In this document: in pieces, positions 23,248 to 31,688 of the stretch
Layout of the letters: every line of letters starts with the position of its first letter
Position numbering within the stretch: the stretch's first letter is position 1
DNA from: Deltaproteobacteria bacterium
Lineage (GTDB): Bacteria; Bdellovibrionota; UBA1018
Assembly (NCBI GenBank): GCA_013286765.1
Contig: JABDFB010000015.1
Location: forward strand, 1-31,995
DNA: 31,995 bases
Direction: 5' to 3'
The notes under the pieces: generated by a model
What the model was told of the DNA's origin: nothing
What the model saw: only the letters and a program-made list of their open reading frames with translations
Database searches by the model: none
Position numbers and translations under genes: made by a program

Positions 23248-24111
23248 ATGAGTACAATTTCTATTCAAAAAGCTGTTACCGTTCCGTGGATAAAGTCGCT
23301 CAAAGGTAAAGAAAGATGTACGGCGCTCACCGCCTATGATTATCCAACAGCGGTATTTCTGGACGAAGCGGGAGTCGAAATAATTTTGGTTGGCGATAGC
23401 GTAGGAACCGTAATCTATGGAGAACCAAATACTCTTTCAGTAACTATGGATGATATGCTCAGACATACGCGTGCTGTGACTCGAGGAGCGAAGCGAGCAT
23501 TGGTCGTCACGGACCTACCTTTCATGAGCTATCAGGTGAGTGTCGAACAAGCCGTAAGCAACGCAGGCCGATTTATCAAAGAGGCGCATGCACAAGCCGT
23601 AAAACTCGAAGGCGGCGGTGAAATGGCCCCCACGGTGCGGGCAATTGTAAGAGCTGGCATTCCAGTGATCGGCCATATTGGGCTCACTCCACAATCTATA
23701 AATGTAATGGGAAATTATCGAATGCACGGGAAGTCTCAGGCTGAGAGAGAGTACCTTCTAGAATCCGCGCGAGCTCTATCGGAGGCCGGGGCTTTTGCGA
23801 TCGTTCTTGAATGCGTTGAAGAGAGTCTCGCTGCAGAAATTACGAAAGATGTTCCAGTCCCCACAATTGGAATTGGGGCGGGGGCGGTTTGTGATGGTGA
23901 GATTCTCGTTATCCATGATTTGGTAGGCATGACTATTGGGCACGTTCCAAAGTTTGCAAAGCCGCTAGCACAATTGAAGGAATCTTTTGTAGCGGCCGTA
24001 CACGGATATATTGCTCGAACAAAAGAAGTAAAACAAACCGCGCAGATACCAGTTGATGGACTAACGCGAGAGGCTGACGTTGCAGGTAAAGAGCGATTCT
24101 CAAAATCATGA
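23248..24111 (+). CDS. panB: 3-methyl-2-oxobutanoate hydroxymethyltransferase (PanB)
   Basis: 287 residues from the ATG at 23248, which sits about 10 bases after AAAGGAG. The in-frame GTG at 23239 is too close to that RBS. It makes ketopantoate from 2-oxoisovalerate and methylene-tetrahydrofolate, the first committed step to pantothenate. Family landmarks: LTAYDYPTA near the start, LVGDSVGTVIYG with the metal-binding Asp, DLPFMSYQ, AVKLEGG (catalytic Glu region), GHIGLTPQSINVMGNYRMHGK, and IGIGAGAVCDGEILVIHDL. It has a ~25-residue C-terminal tail beyond the usual ~263. The gene lies between the IlvC-like gene and coaBC (10 bp to the latter) and is surely co-transcribed with both. Essential residues appear intact. 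Confidence 0.95.
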   Translation: MSTISIQKAVTVPWIKSLKGKERCTALTAYDYPTAVFLDEAGVEIILVGDSVGTVIYGEPNTLSVTMDDMLRHTRAVTRGAKRALVVTDLPFMSYQVSVEQAVSNAGRFIKEAHAQAVKLEGGGEMAPTVRAIVRAGIPVIGHIGLTPQSINVMGNYRMHGKSQAEREYLLESARALSEAGAFAIVLECVEESLAAEITKDVPVPTIGIGAGAVCDGEILVIHDLVGMTIGHVPKFAKPLAQLKESFVAAVHGYIARTKEVKQTAQIPVDGLTREADVAGKERFSKS

Positions 24112-24121
24112 GGATTTCACT

Positions 24122-25426
24122 ATGAACTCGTTTGTCACAGAAAATCTATCTTTCGTATTAAAAGGCAAGAAAGTTTTGATCGGCGTTACTGGCAGTATCG
24201 CAGCTTTTAAGGTTTGCGATATCGTCAGATATCTCAGAGATTGCGGAGCATTCGTACGAGTGGGATTGAGTCAAGGCGCCGAAAATTTTGTTACCCAAAC
24301 TACACTGGAAGCCCTTTCGGGAAATCCTGTCCTAAGCGGTTTTTGGAATAATGGCGCCAGTACAGAGGCTAAATCAGAAAACACTGGCGTTGAAAATAAT
24401 TTTCGACCAACGTTCCATATTGACTACGCCCGCTGGGCAGATGTCATGGTAATCGCTCCATGCACGGCTCATTTTATTGCTAAGATGGCGAATGGTTTTG
24501 CGGACGATTTGCTGTCAACGGAGCTTCTTGCCTTTAGAGGACCCGTTCTTATCGCACCTGCGATGAATCCAGCCATGTACGCACATCCTGCCGTTCAAGA
24601 AAATATTTTAAAGTTGAAGAGTCGAGGCGTGATTTTCGTTGGCCCGACCGAGGGCGATACTTCCTGTGGCGAAACAGGGCTTGGCAGAATGCTCGAACCC
24701 GAACAGATCGTCGAACAAGTTGCAGAGACTTTTTACGGTGCTGAAAACGGTAAAAAAGCGCTGATTTCTTTGGGACCGACTCTCTCGGCGATCGATCCTG
24801 TGCGCTACATCACCAATCGATCTAGTGGTCTGATGGGCGCTTCCCTCTGCTGGGCATTTGCTCAGGCAGGCTACCGAGTCACAGCAGTTTGCGGGCCTTC
24901 GAGTATTGCACTTCCACGAGGCGTTGAAACCGTTCGCGTTCAAACTAACTCAGAAATGGCTAAGGCAATTGCAGATGCCTTTCCAAAATCAGATATTTTT
25001 ATTTCAGCAGCTGCTGTTCTGGACTGGACCATAAAAAATCCCGCTCGAGAAAAAATTAAAAAACGTGAAGGAACGCTACCCCTGGAACTTGAAGAAGGAA
25101 TTGACATCTTGAGATGGATGGCAAGTCACAAAATGCCTCACCAATTTACTCTTGGGTTTGCAGCCGAAACCAACAATCCGATCGAAAATGGTTTTACCAA
25201 GCTGAGACTAAAGAAGTGCGACGCTATTTTTGTAAACGATGTTTCCAGATCCGATGAAGGCTTTGAATCCCCTATGAACAGTGGATGGTGGCTAAAAACA
25301 TCGCAGGACCCGGTTCGTTTCGAGCGGTCTACTAAGCCGGAGTTAGCGAGAAAGATTCTGAATCAACTGATGAAACAACAAATCTGCAACACCGCTTCAG
25401 CCGTTCCTTCTAATCGCGAGACCTAA
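24122..25426 (+). CDS. coaBC: Bifunctional CoaBC (PPC synthetase / PPC decarboxylase)
   Basis: 434 residues from the ATG at 24122 (GAGGATT about 8 bases upstream). The TTG at 24080 would overlap panB. N-terminal CoaC flavodecarboxylase: GVTGSIAAFK, the active-site His in FHIDYARWADVMVIAP, the PAMNPAMY motif and the catalytic Cys in TSCGETGLGRM. C-terminal CoaB synthetase: TLSAIDPVRYITNRSSGLMG, AAAVLDW in place of the usual 'AAVAD', the KIKKREG Lys, GFAAET and FVNDVSRSDEGF. Together they add cysteine to 4'-phosphopantothenate using CTP and decarboxylate it, en route to coenzyme A. One oddity: PCTAHFIAKM has His where most homologues have Asn. Third gene of the pantothenate/CoA operon; no clear terminator follows. 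Confidence 0.95.
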   Translation: MNSFVTENLSFVLKGKKVLIGVTGSIAAFKVCDIVRYLRDCGAFVRVGLSQGAENFVTQTTLEALSGNPVLSGFWNNGASTEAKSENTGVENNFRPTFHIDYARWADVMVIAPCTAHFIAKMANGFADDLLSTELLAFRGPVLIAPAMNPAMYAHPAVQENILKLKSRGVIFVGPTEGDTSCGETGLGRMLEPEQIVEQVAETFYGAENGKKALISLGPTLSAIDPVRYITNRSSGLMGASLCWAFAQAGYRVTAVCGPSSIALPRGVETVRVQTNSEMAKAIADAFPKSDIFISAAAVLDWTIKNPAREKIKKREGTLPLELEEGIDILRWMASHKMPHQFTLGFAAETNNPIENGFTKLRLKKCDAIFVNDVSRSDEGFESPMNSGWWLKTSQDPVRFERSTKPELARKILNQLMKQQICNTASAVPSNRET

Positions 25427-25631
25427 AGGAGTTCACCCTGAATGGGATTTCAGGACCTGACCTAAACTGCGCGGTTTGAGTCCTTTGAAGCGAGTCAGAC
25501 TTTTGGGCCATTTTGCCCATAGCCTAAGGATACTGGATCCGTCCCTGGGTCTGAAACTACATCTTAATCAGATTTACTTTGGTTTACTCAATGAAAAGTG
25601 GATATTGACCGATCTGAAAAGGAAGGCAGGT
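25427..25631 (+). other. Intergenic region with a strong RBS before a 7-codon ORF
   Basis: Right after coaBC, AAAGGAG is followed 10 bases on by ATG at 25441 and a seven-codon frame (MGFQDLT, stop TAA). A small palindrome TCAGGACCTGA (25450-25460) lies inside it. The next gene's frame is open back to 25476 but lacks a signal for translation there. No strong promoter or terminator is seen. The mini-ORF may be a leader peptide or the relic of a gene. Confidence 0.3.
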
Positions 25632-27830
25632 ATGGTGCTTTTTCAAAAACCTGATCTATTGAATCGCATTTCCAAAGCCCCTACTCTCATTGCCATCATT
25701 ATCTCCCTGATCGGAGGTGGCTCCCTAGCGTACGCTATGGATTGGGAGCCCTACAGCACCCGTCCCGATATTCTATCCACTGAGTTTGCGCCACCAAAGT
25801 CAAAAGGAACACAGACCGAAAAAGGTTCGGGAAGTAAGAGACCCGCAGTCGAAGACAAACTCTGGCATAAACTACTCAGAGCACACATTGAAGCTGTTGC
25901 AGAAATTCTAACGATGTATCCGAACCATAGATTTTACTTTTTAGCGCGAGACTCAGAATATCTCTACGATACCGCAAAACTTCTGACACGGGACAAACCT
26001 GAGCTTTCTGACAGAATTCATCTGCTGAATGTTTCCAGAGCCAATATTGACAAGCCGGACGATCTCAAGGGTTATCTCAAACAAGAGAAAATAAGCGAAG
26101 ATATCATTTCTGCGGCTAAACCCATTCTCTTAGTGGACACGGGCTTTAAGGGCACTATTCCTGAAGCTATTTCCAAACTCTTCAAACCAGAACAAAGACC
26201 TTTTTTACAAACTCATTTAATGTGTTCTGGTAACCCTGATCACCCATCCAATCGAGCCTTTTTGACCGCCATCAGTGAGACAGCATCTCGGCTAGACCCC
26301 ATGAAAATGCACGGAGCAATTATGACCTATGAGGGGATGCCTCATTGGACAGACCGGTCTTCCAAGTTTGAACTGGTGTCGACGCCAGACGGCGGAAAAC
26401 GTTACGAGCCGATGAGCATAAAGCCCAAAGCAGATGGAGAAATGATGTCGGATGGCAAAGTCTCTCGCGAATTTACACTCGAGACGATGAAAAAAATTAG
26501 AGCTTTTGTGGAAAGTGATGAAGCTAAAAGCCTTTTTAAGGAAAGATCCGAAACATGGAAGGAGCTTAAGACCGCTTTGGAGGAAAAAAAGGATTCTGCT
26601 CTTATCCCACGTCTCAATGCCCTGATCGAAACAAAAGAACCCAGCAAAGTGGCTATTGCGAAAGATTTTCTTGAAACCATACGTCGTAATTTTAAGACGA
26701 TGGCAGCTCCCATTGCCGAATATAGGTACGATCAGGAAGGGATGGTTGCCGCCGAATCTGGACTTTCCAAACAAGAACTCATGAAGAGCTTTAAAGGATA
26801 TCAAGAATATCTAACCGATGATCCGGCCGCGGGGATTCATAAGCTAATTAAAGGAAAGGACTTTGCAACTCTACGCGATATCCTGGGGGCGATTAAGGAT
26901 CATCCATTCATGTCTGCACTTTGTAAAACTCTGATCGATCAAATGAAGGACTCAAATATTGTAAAAGACAGGGACCTTTTGAAGGAAATCAGACTTACTG
27001 CGAAAGCAATTATTCAAAAAGGATTTCCGTTGGAAGAAATTGCAAGAATCTTTTCCCTGCCTAGTACAAAAAATTGGAAAGAAGAACTGAATTTATTGAT
27101 TCAGAGTAAGGAGAGTAAAGTGTATTCGGAACTCGTCGAACACGCTTTTGTCCAGCCCCATTCGAAAGACTGGGGAAAAGAGTTAACTTTGATTACAAAA
27201 CTTAAAGATGATGAACAATCGGAGACGATAGGGGAAGTGATAGACGATGAGCTCCATAATAAAGTCGCCATTCTCTTATTTTCCCAGCCTCATTCTGCTG
27301 GATGGGGAGAGGCACTCACCGGGTTGATTAAAGGAACTAGTTTTGTGACTCACCAGGACTTAGCGATGGATGTATTCTCACAGCCACATTCTGTGAAGTG
27401 GAAAGGCCAGTTGCGGTTACTCATCGAAATGGGAGGACCCAATGTTCGGGAGTATCTTGCCAAAGATTTCTCCAAACCCCATGCAGAAGGATGGAAAGAA
27501 GATTTTAGATTTCTTCTTGAGATGTATCCAGAGGAAGGGCATCCAGACAACGGCACTATAGAGCAATTTCTAAAAGACAATCCACATCGATGGCCTCGTG
27601 CAGAATGCGAAGTGTTCCTGAAAGCCCTGAAAGTTCAAGTGACAGAAAGTAACCCCAATGCTCGAAAAATCTTTATGGATAATGAGTTCAACCGTTTATC
27701 TGCAAACCAGGATTCTTCGAGCGCGACGTGCACTGCAGATAGCCAGATGGCTCACCCTTCTTCAGGACAAGGCCAAAAACTAATTAAAGATTTAAACGAT
27801 TGTAAATCTCCAATCATCGACAAACATTAA
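25632..27830 (+). CDS. Secreted protein with PRTase-like N-terminal region and 'PHS..W' repeats
   Basis: 732 residues from the ATG at 25632, chosen for its strong RBS (GGAAGGCAGG) and because it places a signal peptide at the N-terminus (hydrophobic PTLIAIIISLIGGGSLAYA, cleavage before MDWEP). Residues ~99-176 contain HRFYFLARDSEYLYDTAKLL, then LLNVSRANI and ILLVDTGFKGTI. This 'FLARD...SR...VD.G..GT' order recalls PRTase-like domains of some HAD/PRTase biosynthetic proteins (inference; motif memory). The middle is helical and Lys-rich. Residues ~470-660 carry at least five imperfect repeats of ~37-50 residues centred on F-S-x-P-H-S-x-x-W-x-x-x-L-x-x-L-I (e.g. VFSQPHSVKWKGQLRLLI, LFSQPHSAGWGEALTGLI). 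I do not recognise this repeat family. It is a single gene between coaBC and the ribosomal block; substrate and role are unknown. Confidence 0.7.
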   Translation: MVLFQKPDLLNRISKAPTLIAIIISLIGGGSLAYAMDWEPYSTRPDILSTEFAPPKSKGTQTEKGSGSKRPAVEDKLWHKLLRAHIEAVAEILTMYPNHRFYFLARDSEYLYDTAKLLTRDKPELSDRIHLLNVSRANIDKPDDLKGYLKQEKISEDIISAAKPILLVDTGFKGTIPEAISKLFKPEQRPFLQTHLMCSGNPDHPSNRAFLTAISETASRLDPMKMHGAIMTYEGMPHWTDRSSKFELVSTPDGGKRYEPMSIKPKADGEMMSDGKVSREFTLETMKKIRAFVESDEAKSLFKERSETWKELKTALEEKKDSALIPRLNALIETKEPSKVAIAKDFLETIRRNFKTMAAPIAEYRYDQEGMVAAESGLSKQELMKSFKGYQEYLTDDPAAGIHKLIKGKDFATLRDILGAIKDHPFMSALCKTLIDQMKDSNIVKDRDLLKEIRLTAKAIIQKGFPLEEIARIFSLPSTKNWKEELNLLIQSKESKVYSELVEHAFVQPHSKDWGKELTLITKLKDDEQSETIGEVIDDELHNKVAILLFSQPHSAGWGEALTGLIKGTSFVTHQDLAMDVFSQPHSVKWKGQLRLLIEMGGPNVREYLAKDFSKPHAEGWKEDFRFLLEMYPEEGHPDNGTIEQFLKDNPHRWPRAECEVFLKALKVQVTESNPNARKIFMDNEFNRLSANQDSSSATCTADSQMAHPSSGQGQKLIKDLNDCKSPIIDKH

Positions 27831-27927
27831 GGTGTGAGGTCTTGGCCTTCGTAGCCCTTATGAAGCTAAGTCCACATGATTGTAAGACGCTTTGCTGAAC
27901 AAATACGCTACGGCGCTCAGCAACTCA

Positions 27928-28497
27928 TTAACCGCCAGCGCTACCAGTGGGAGTCTTACGAGCGGCGCCGCCTTTTTGTGCAGCACCCATCGTGCCGTGT
28001 TCGCCACCTTTGACTTTGGATTTGGATCTAAACATCTTTTTAAAACGGTTTCCAAAATCAGGACTTGTAGCTTGCTTCTGTTCGGACTTTTCGCCCTCTG
28101 CGCCTTCTGGCTTCTTCTTACGCTTGCGATCGATAGCTGGGTGATCGACTAATTCGAGCACTGCCATTTCCGCAGCATCGCCCCATCGGCGATCAGCAAG
28201 TTTCAGAACACGGGTATATCCACCTGGTCGGGACTTGTAGCGTTCAGCGAGCGCGCCAAATAATTTCGAAACGACGAGATCACTACGGGTTCTATCAAAC
28301 GCCAGACGTCGAGAAGCTGGAGAACCTTTTTTCCCAAGAGTGATCAGTCGGTCAACAACTCGACGAGTTTCTTTTGCTTTCTGAACAGTCGTAATAATCT
28401 GTTCTTTCTCAATCACAGAGTTGGCCATGTTGCGAAACATTGCCATACGATGGGATGTATTTCGTCCGAATTTACGACCGTTTACCTGATGCCTCAT
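27928..28497 (-). CDS. rplQ: Large ribosomal subunit protein bL17
   Basis: 189 residues. Residues 1-~118 are the standard L17 fold ([27 protein letters not shown] at the end), which lines the peptide-exit side of the 50S subunit. A ~70-residue Lys/Gly/Ala-rich tail (starting [14 protein letters not shown]) follows; canonical L17 is 116-130 residues. Last gene of the alpha operon, 90 bp after rpoA, with TAGGAGT before the ATG. No clear terminator is seen downstream (27831-27927); a weak imperfect hairpin at about 27841-27871 lacks a T-run. Confidence 0.97.
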   Translation of the reverse strand: MRHQVNGRKFGRNTSHRMAMFRNMANSVIEKEQIITTVQKAKETRRVVDRLITLGKKGSPASRRLAFDRTRSDLVVSKLFGALAERYKSRPGGYTRVLKLADRRWGDAAEMAVLELVDHPAIDRKRKKKPEGAEGEKSEQKQATSPDFGNRFKKMFRSKSKVKGGEHGTMGAAQKGGAARKTPTGSAGG

Positions 28498-28587
28498 AAA
28501 AGTACTCCTAGTCTGGCTACCGTTTTTTCGAAGCGACGCTTCTGTCTTCTAAATCTTGCGTCAACTCGTCGCTGCCGCTCTAACCAA

Positions 28588-29688
28588 TTAGTCTTCGATA
28601 CCCTCATCATCACCATCTACTGCATCCAGATCTTCCGCTTTTCGGCGATCATTCATGAGGCGACTCTCATCAACGTCAGTATCAGCTGGCTTCAATGGCT
28701 GCGAGGGCGGAACAAAACCGTCGAGTTTCATTCCCAAGCTCAAACCCATTTCACTCAAAATGTCTTTAATTTCGTTCAAAGACTTTCTGCCAAAATTCTT
28801 TGTCTTGAGCATTTCAGATTCAGTCTTCTGAACAAGTTCGTAAATATATTTAATATTAGCATTCTGAAGACAGTTGGCCGAACGAACCGAAAGTTCTAGT
28901 TCTTCTACTGAACGATACAGATTCGGGTTAAATTGGGCGCCGCCCTCTTCCTTCATCTGAATGATCGGTTCTGGTTCCTCTTCAAAATTCAGGAATACCG
29001 AAAGCTGATCCTTCAGGATTTTTGAACCTAGGGATACAGCATCTTCAGGATGAACGGATCCATCGGTCCACACTTCAAAAGTGAGCTTATCAAAGTCTGT
29101 TCTTTGACCGACGCGGCTTTGGGTCACCGTATAGTTAATTCGTCGGATGGGAGAGAAGAAGCTATCGACTGGAATCCAGCCTACTGGCATTTCTTCTGTC
29201 TTGTTTGTTTCGGCTGGACGGTAACCTCTGCCTCTTGAAATTTGAATTTCAGCGCGTAATCGACCGCCCTGACCCAGAGTTGCAATGATTTGCTCAGGAT
29301 TGAGCACTTCAATCTGGTTCGAGACGGTAATATCTGAAGCTCTGACAAGGCCACCACCAGACTTATCAATCGTCACGGTAGTCTGTTCAGCTCCTAACAG
29401 CTTGAATCTGACCTCTTTCAGATTGAGTATGATTTCCGCCACGTCTTCCTTGAGATCGGGAATACCGGTGAACTCATGCACAACACCATCGATCTTTACT
29501 GCCGTCACTGCAGCACCCTGCAACGATGATAGTAAAACTCGCCTGAGCGAATTTCCGAGTGTTAAACCAAAACCTCTCTCTAGGGGCTTTGCGATAAACT
29601 TTCCGTATGATCCGGATAATGATTCCTTGTCTACGTCCAAAGCCTTCGGTTTAATTAAGTCACGCCAGTTTTTCTCTAAACTACTCAT
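28588..29688 (-). CDS. rpoA: DNA-directed RNA polymerase alpha subunit
   Basis: 366 residues. The N-terminal assembly domain contains [28 protein letters not shown] and [22 protein letters not shown] flexible linker leads to the C-terminal domain with the helix-hairpin-helix-like [15 protein letters not shown], and [21 protein letters not shown], which contacts UP elements and activators. The protein is ~35 residues longer than the usual ~329 owing to an acidic tail ([20 protein letters not shown], then [12 protein letters not shown]). The RBS AGGAGAGCT precedes the ATG. It lies between rpsD and rplQ in the standard order. Confidence 0.98.
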   Translation of the reverse strand: MSSLEKNWRDLIKPKALDVDKESLSGSYGKFIAKPLERGFGLTLGNSLRRVLLSSLQGAAVTAVKIDGVVHEFTGIPDLKEDVAEIILNLKEVRFKLLGAEQTTVTIDKSGGGLVRASDITVSNQIEVLNPEQIIATLGQGGRLRAEIQISRGRGYRPAETNKTEEMPVGWIPVDSFFSPIRRINYTVTQSRVGQRTDFDKLTFEVWTDGSVHPEDAVSLGSKILKDQLSVFLNFEEEPEPIIQMKEEGGAQFNPNLYRSVEELELSVRSANCLQNANIKYIYELVQKTESEMLKTKNFGRKSLNEIKDILSEMGLSLGMKLDGFVPPSQPLKPADTDVDESRLMNDRRKAEDLDAVDGDDEGIED

Positions 29689-29760
29689 AGCTCTCCTATG
29701 TAACGATCGAATCGCCTACTCCAAATAGATTCGAGCGGCTAGATTACAATCCCTCTCCCA

Positions 29761-30387
29761 TTATTTCGAGTACAATTCTACTACTAGTCGTTCTTCCATA
29801 GGTGCAGTAAGATCATCTCGTGACGGGAGGTCGCGAACTCGAGCCTTCATTGTCGCAGAATCCAGCTCTATCCATTGCGGAACTTCTCGTCGCTTCACTG
29901 CTTCCAAGGCGCCACCGACTCGTGCAACACCCTTACTATTTTCACGAACCTCGACCATATCACCTTTTTCTACAAGATAGGAAGGTATATCTACACGTTT
30001 GCCGTTGATAGAAAAATGACCATGTCGAACTAAATGTCTTGCTTCGGCACGTGAATTTGCAAACCCAGACCGGTAGGCTACGCTATCCAAGCGACGTTCG
30101 AGCATGCACAATAAGTTTGAACCAGTCACACCCTTCATTCGCTCGGCAGTCTCAAAAAGGTTACGAAACTGCTTTTCCAGCAGCCCGTAAATTCTCTTGA
30201 TCTTCTGCTTTTCTCGTAGCTGCAGCCCGTACTCTGAAAACTTAATTCTTCCTTGCCCATGTTGTCCGGGCGGGTAACCACGTCGATCAAAGCCACACTT
30301 ATCGGTGTAGCATCTGTCACCCTTTAAAAATAACTTCTGATTTTCCCGTCGGCATAACCTACAAACCGGGCCAGTACAACGTGCCAT
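29761..30387 (-). CDS. rpsD: Small ribosomal subunit protein uS4 (zinc-binding, C+ form)
   Basis: 208 residues from the ATG at 30387, which gives the universal [15 protein letters not shown] start and has GGAGGAGAG upstream. An in-frame extension to 30420 lies within rpsK and is not real. The zinc site is CRLC...DRCYTDKC, as in Thermus S4. The S4 RNA-binding domain ([20 protein letters not shown]) and PPGQHG are conserved. It is a primary 16S rRNA binder and in many bacteria the autogenous regulator of the alpha operon. It starts 2 bp after rpsK ends. Confidence 0.98.
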   Translation of the reverse strand: MARCTGPVCRLCRRENQKLFLKGDRCYTDKCGFDRRGYPPGQHGQGRIKFSEYGLQLREKQKIKRIYGLLEKQFRNLFETAERMKGVTGSNLLCMLERRLDSVAYRSGFANSRAEARHLVRHGHFSINGKRVDIPSYLVEKGDMVEVRENSKGVARVGGALEAVKRREVPQWIELDSATMKARVRDLPSRDDLTAPMEERLVVELYSK

Positions 30388-30389
30388 AA

Positions 30390-30833
30390 TTAGACTCTCC
30401 TCCGCTTCGGTGGGCGGCAACCGTTATGAGGAATAGGCGTTACGTCTTCAATATAAGTAACACGTAACCCTGCTGAAACAAGTGCTCTCAGAGCTGATTC
30501 TCGGCCCGCTCCAGGACCACTTACAAAAACTTGAACTTGGCGCATTCCATTTTCAACGGCTTTTCTAGCTGCGTCTTCTGCCGCTACCTGAGCCGCAAAT
30601 GGAGTGTTCTTTCGTGAACCTCTAAAGCCTTTTCCGCCCGCACTCGACCAGCAGACTGCATTTCCCATCGCGTCTGTGATCGTTACGATCGTATTGTTAA
30701 ACGAGGAAAGAACATAAACATTTCCTGAAGAAACGCTCTTCTTTCCCTTCTTCACTTTGCGAGCCGCAGCCTCAGGAGCTGTTCCAGCTGCGCCGCCTTC
30801 CTTCTTTGTTTCTTCTGTTTTCTGCTCTGCCAT
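30390..30833 (-). CDS. rpsK: Small ribosomal subunit protein uS11
   Basis: 147 residues. The core runs from [20 protein letters not shown] to the C-terminal [14 protein letters not shown], with [20 protein letters not shown] in between. Binds the 30S platform near the mRNA exit. The ~35-residue N-terminus ([20 protein letters not shown]) is longer and lower in complexity than usual. AGTAGG precedes the ATG. Confidence 0.98.
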   Translation of the reverse strand: MAEQKTEETKKEGGAAGTAPEAAARKVKKGKKSVSSGNVYVLSSFNNTIVTITDAMGNAVCWSSAGGKGFRGSRKNTPFAAQVAAEDAARKAVENGMRQVQVFVSGPGAGRESALRALVSAGLRVTYIEDVTPIPHNGCRPPKRRRV

Positions 30834-30849
30834 ATTTACCTACTTAATC

Positions 30850-31233
30850 CTACTTCATTGCCTTGACGGACTTCTTACCTGCAATTGCGACTGCTGGACC
30901 TTTGCGAGTTCTTGCATTTGAATGGGTACGTTGACCCCGAACAGGTAGACCTTTTCTGTGGCGAACGCCCCGATAGCATCCTAAATCCACTAGGCGTTTA
31001 ATATTGAGGCTAACCTCTCTTCGCAAATCACCTTCCACTCGACTAGCGCGATCAATGATCTCGCGAATTCGAGCTACTTCAGACTCAGCGAGCGTATCAG
31101 ATTTCTTGTTTAAATCGATACCCGCCTCTGCCAGGATCTCTCTGGCCGCAGGCCGACCAATTCCGAAAATATAGGTCAGTGCTATTTCCATCCGTTTACC
31201 ACGTGGAAGATCTACTCCCGCTATGCGCGCCAC
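30850..31233 (-). CDS. rpsM: Small ribosomal subunit protein uS13
   Basis: 127 residues with a GTG start at 31233 (AAAGGAAGGT just upstream) and the typical [20 protein letters not shown] opening. The conserved [20 protein letters not shown] region and a basic tail follow. It contacts the P-site tRNA and the 50S subunit bridge in the 30S head. It ends 16 bp before rpsK. Confidence 0.98.
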   Translation of the reverse strand: MARIAGVDLPRGKRMEIALTYIFGIGRPAAREILAEAGIDLNKKSDTLAESEVARIREIIDRASRVEGDLRREVSLNIKRLVDLGCYRGVRHRKGLPVRGQRTHSNARTRKGPAVAIAGKKSVKAMK

Positions 31234-31293
31234 TTTCTACCTTCCTTTCAAAACTCTCTCTTTTTAGAAGTGAGTTTGATTCTTTGTTACTAC

Positions 31294-31407
31294 CTAACCC
31301 TGCCTCTGTTTGTGGCGTTGATTCGAGCAAATCACACGAACCACACCTCTTCGGCGGATCACTTTACACTTGTCACAAATCTTTTTTACCGATGCACGTA
31401 CTTTCAT
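31294..31407 (-). CDS. rpmJ: Large ribosomal subunit protein bL36
   Basis: 37 residues, too short for most ORF lists. ATG at 31407 with GGAG 5 bases upstream. The sequence opens [20 protein letters not shown] and ends in NQRHKQRQG. The zinc ribbon C11-x2-C14-x12-C27-x4-H32 is complete, so this is the zinc-binding (C+) form. It sits between infA and rpsM, its normal place in the spc/alpha block. Confidence 0.96.
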   Translation of the reverse strand: MKVRASVKKICDKCKVIRRRGVVRVICSNQRHKQRQG

Positions 31408-31429
31408 AATTACTCCGTTCGGCCCTCAA

Positions 31430-31648
31430 CTACTTCACTCGGTAAGTAATTCGTCCCCTAGTTAAATCATAGGGCGACATTTCTACTGTTACTCTGTCTC
31501 CAGGAAGAATCTTGATGTAATTCATCCTCATTTTTCCCGAGATATGAGCCAAAATTTTATGTCCATTAGATAATTCCACTCTAAACATTGCATTCGGAAG
31601 TGGCTCGATCACTGTGCCATCAACCTGTATTGCGTCTTCCTTGGCCAT
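31430..31648 (-). CDS. infA: Translation initiation factor IF-1
   Basis: 72 residues, the standard length. A single S1/OB-fold runs from [20 protein letters not shown] through [19 protein letters not shown] to the closing [13 protein letters not shown]. It occupies the 30S A site during initiation. AGGA lies ~12 bases upstream of the ATG. Positioned between map and rpmJ. Confidence 0.98.
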   Translation of the reverse strand: MAKEDAIQVDGTVIEPLPNAMFRVELSNGHKILAHISGKMRMNYIKILPGDRVTVEMSPYDLTRGRITYRVK

Positions 31649-31688
31649 TACTAAATTGTCCTAGTTAATTTCATAAATCATTTCTCTT

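Noticed and set aside
26292..26804. 170-codon minus-strand frame
   Set aside because: It is antisense to the secreted PRTase-like/PHS..W gene, with shadow-like composition.
27831..27927. Terminator after rplQ or after the PHS..W protein
   Set aside because: Only an imperfect hairpin (about 27841-27871) without a T-run on either strand.
28515..28545. Hairpin next to a T6 run between rpoA and rplQ
   Set aside because: The stem is only five pairs and the run is on the wrong side for the minus-strand transcript (it reads as A's).
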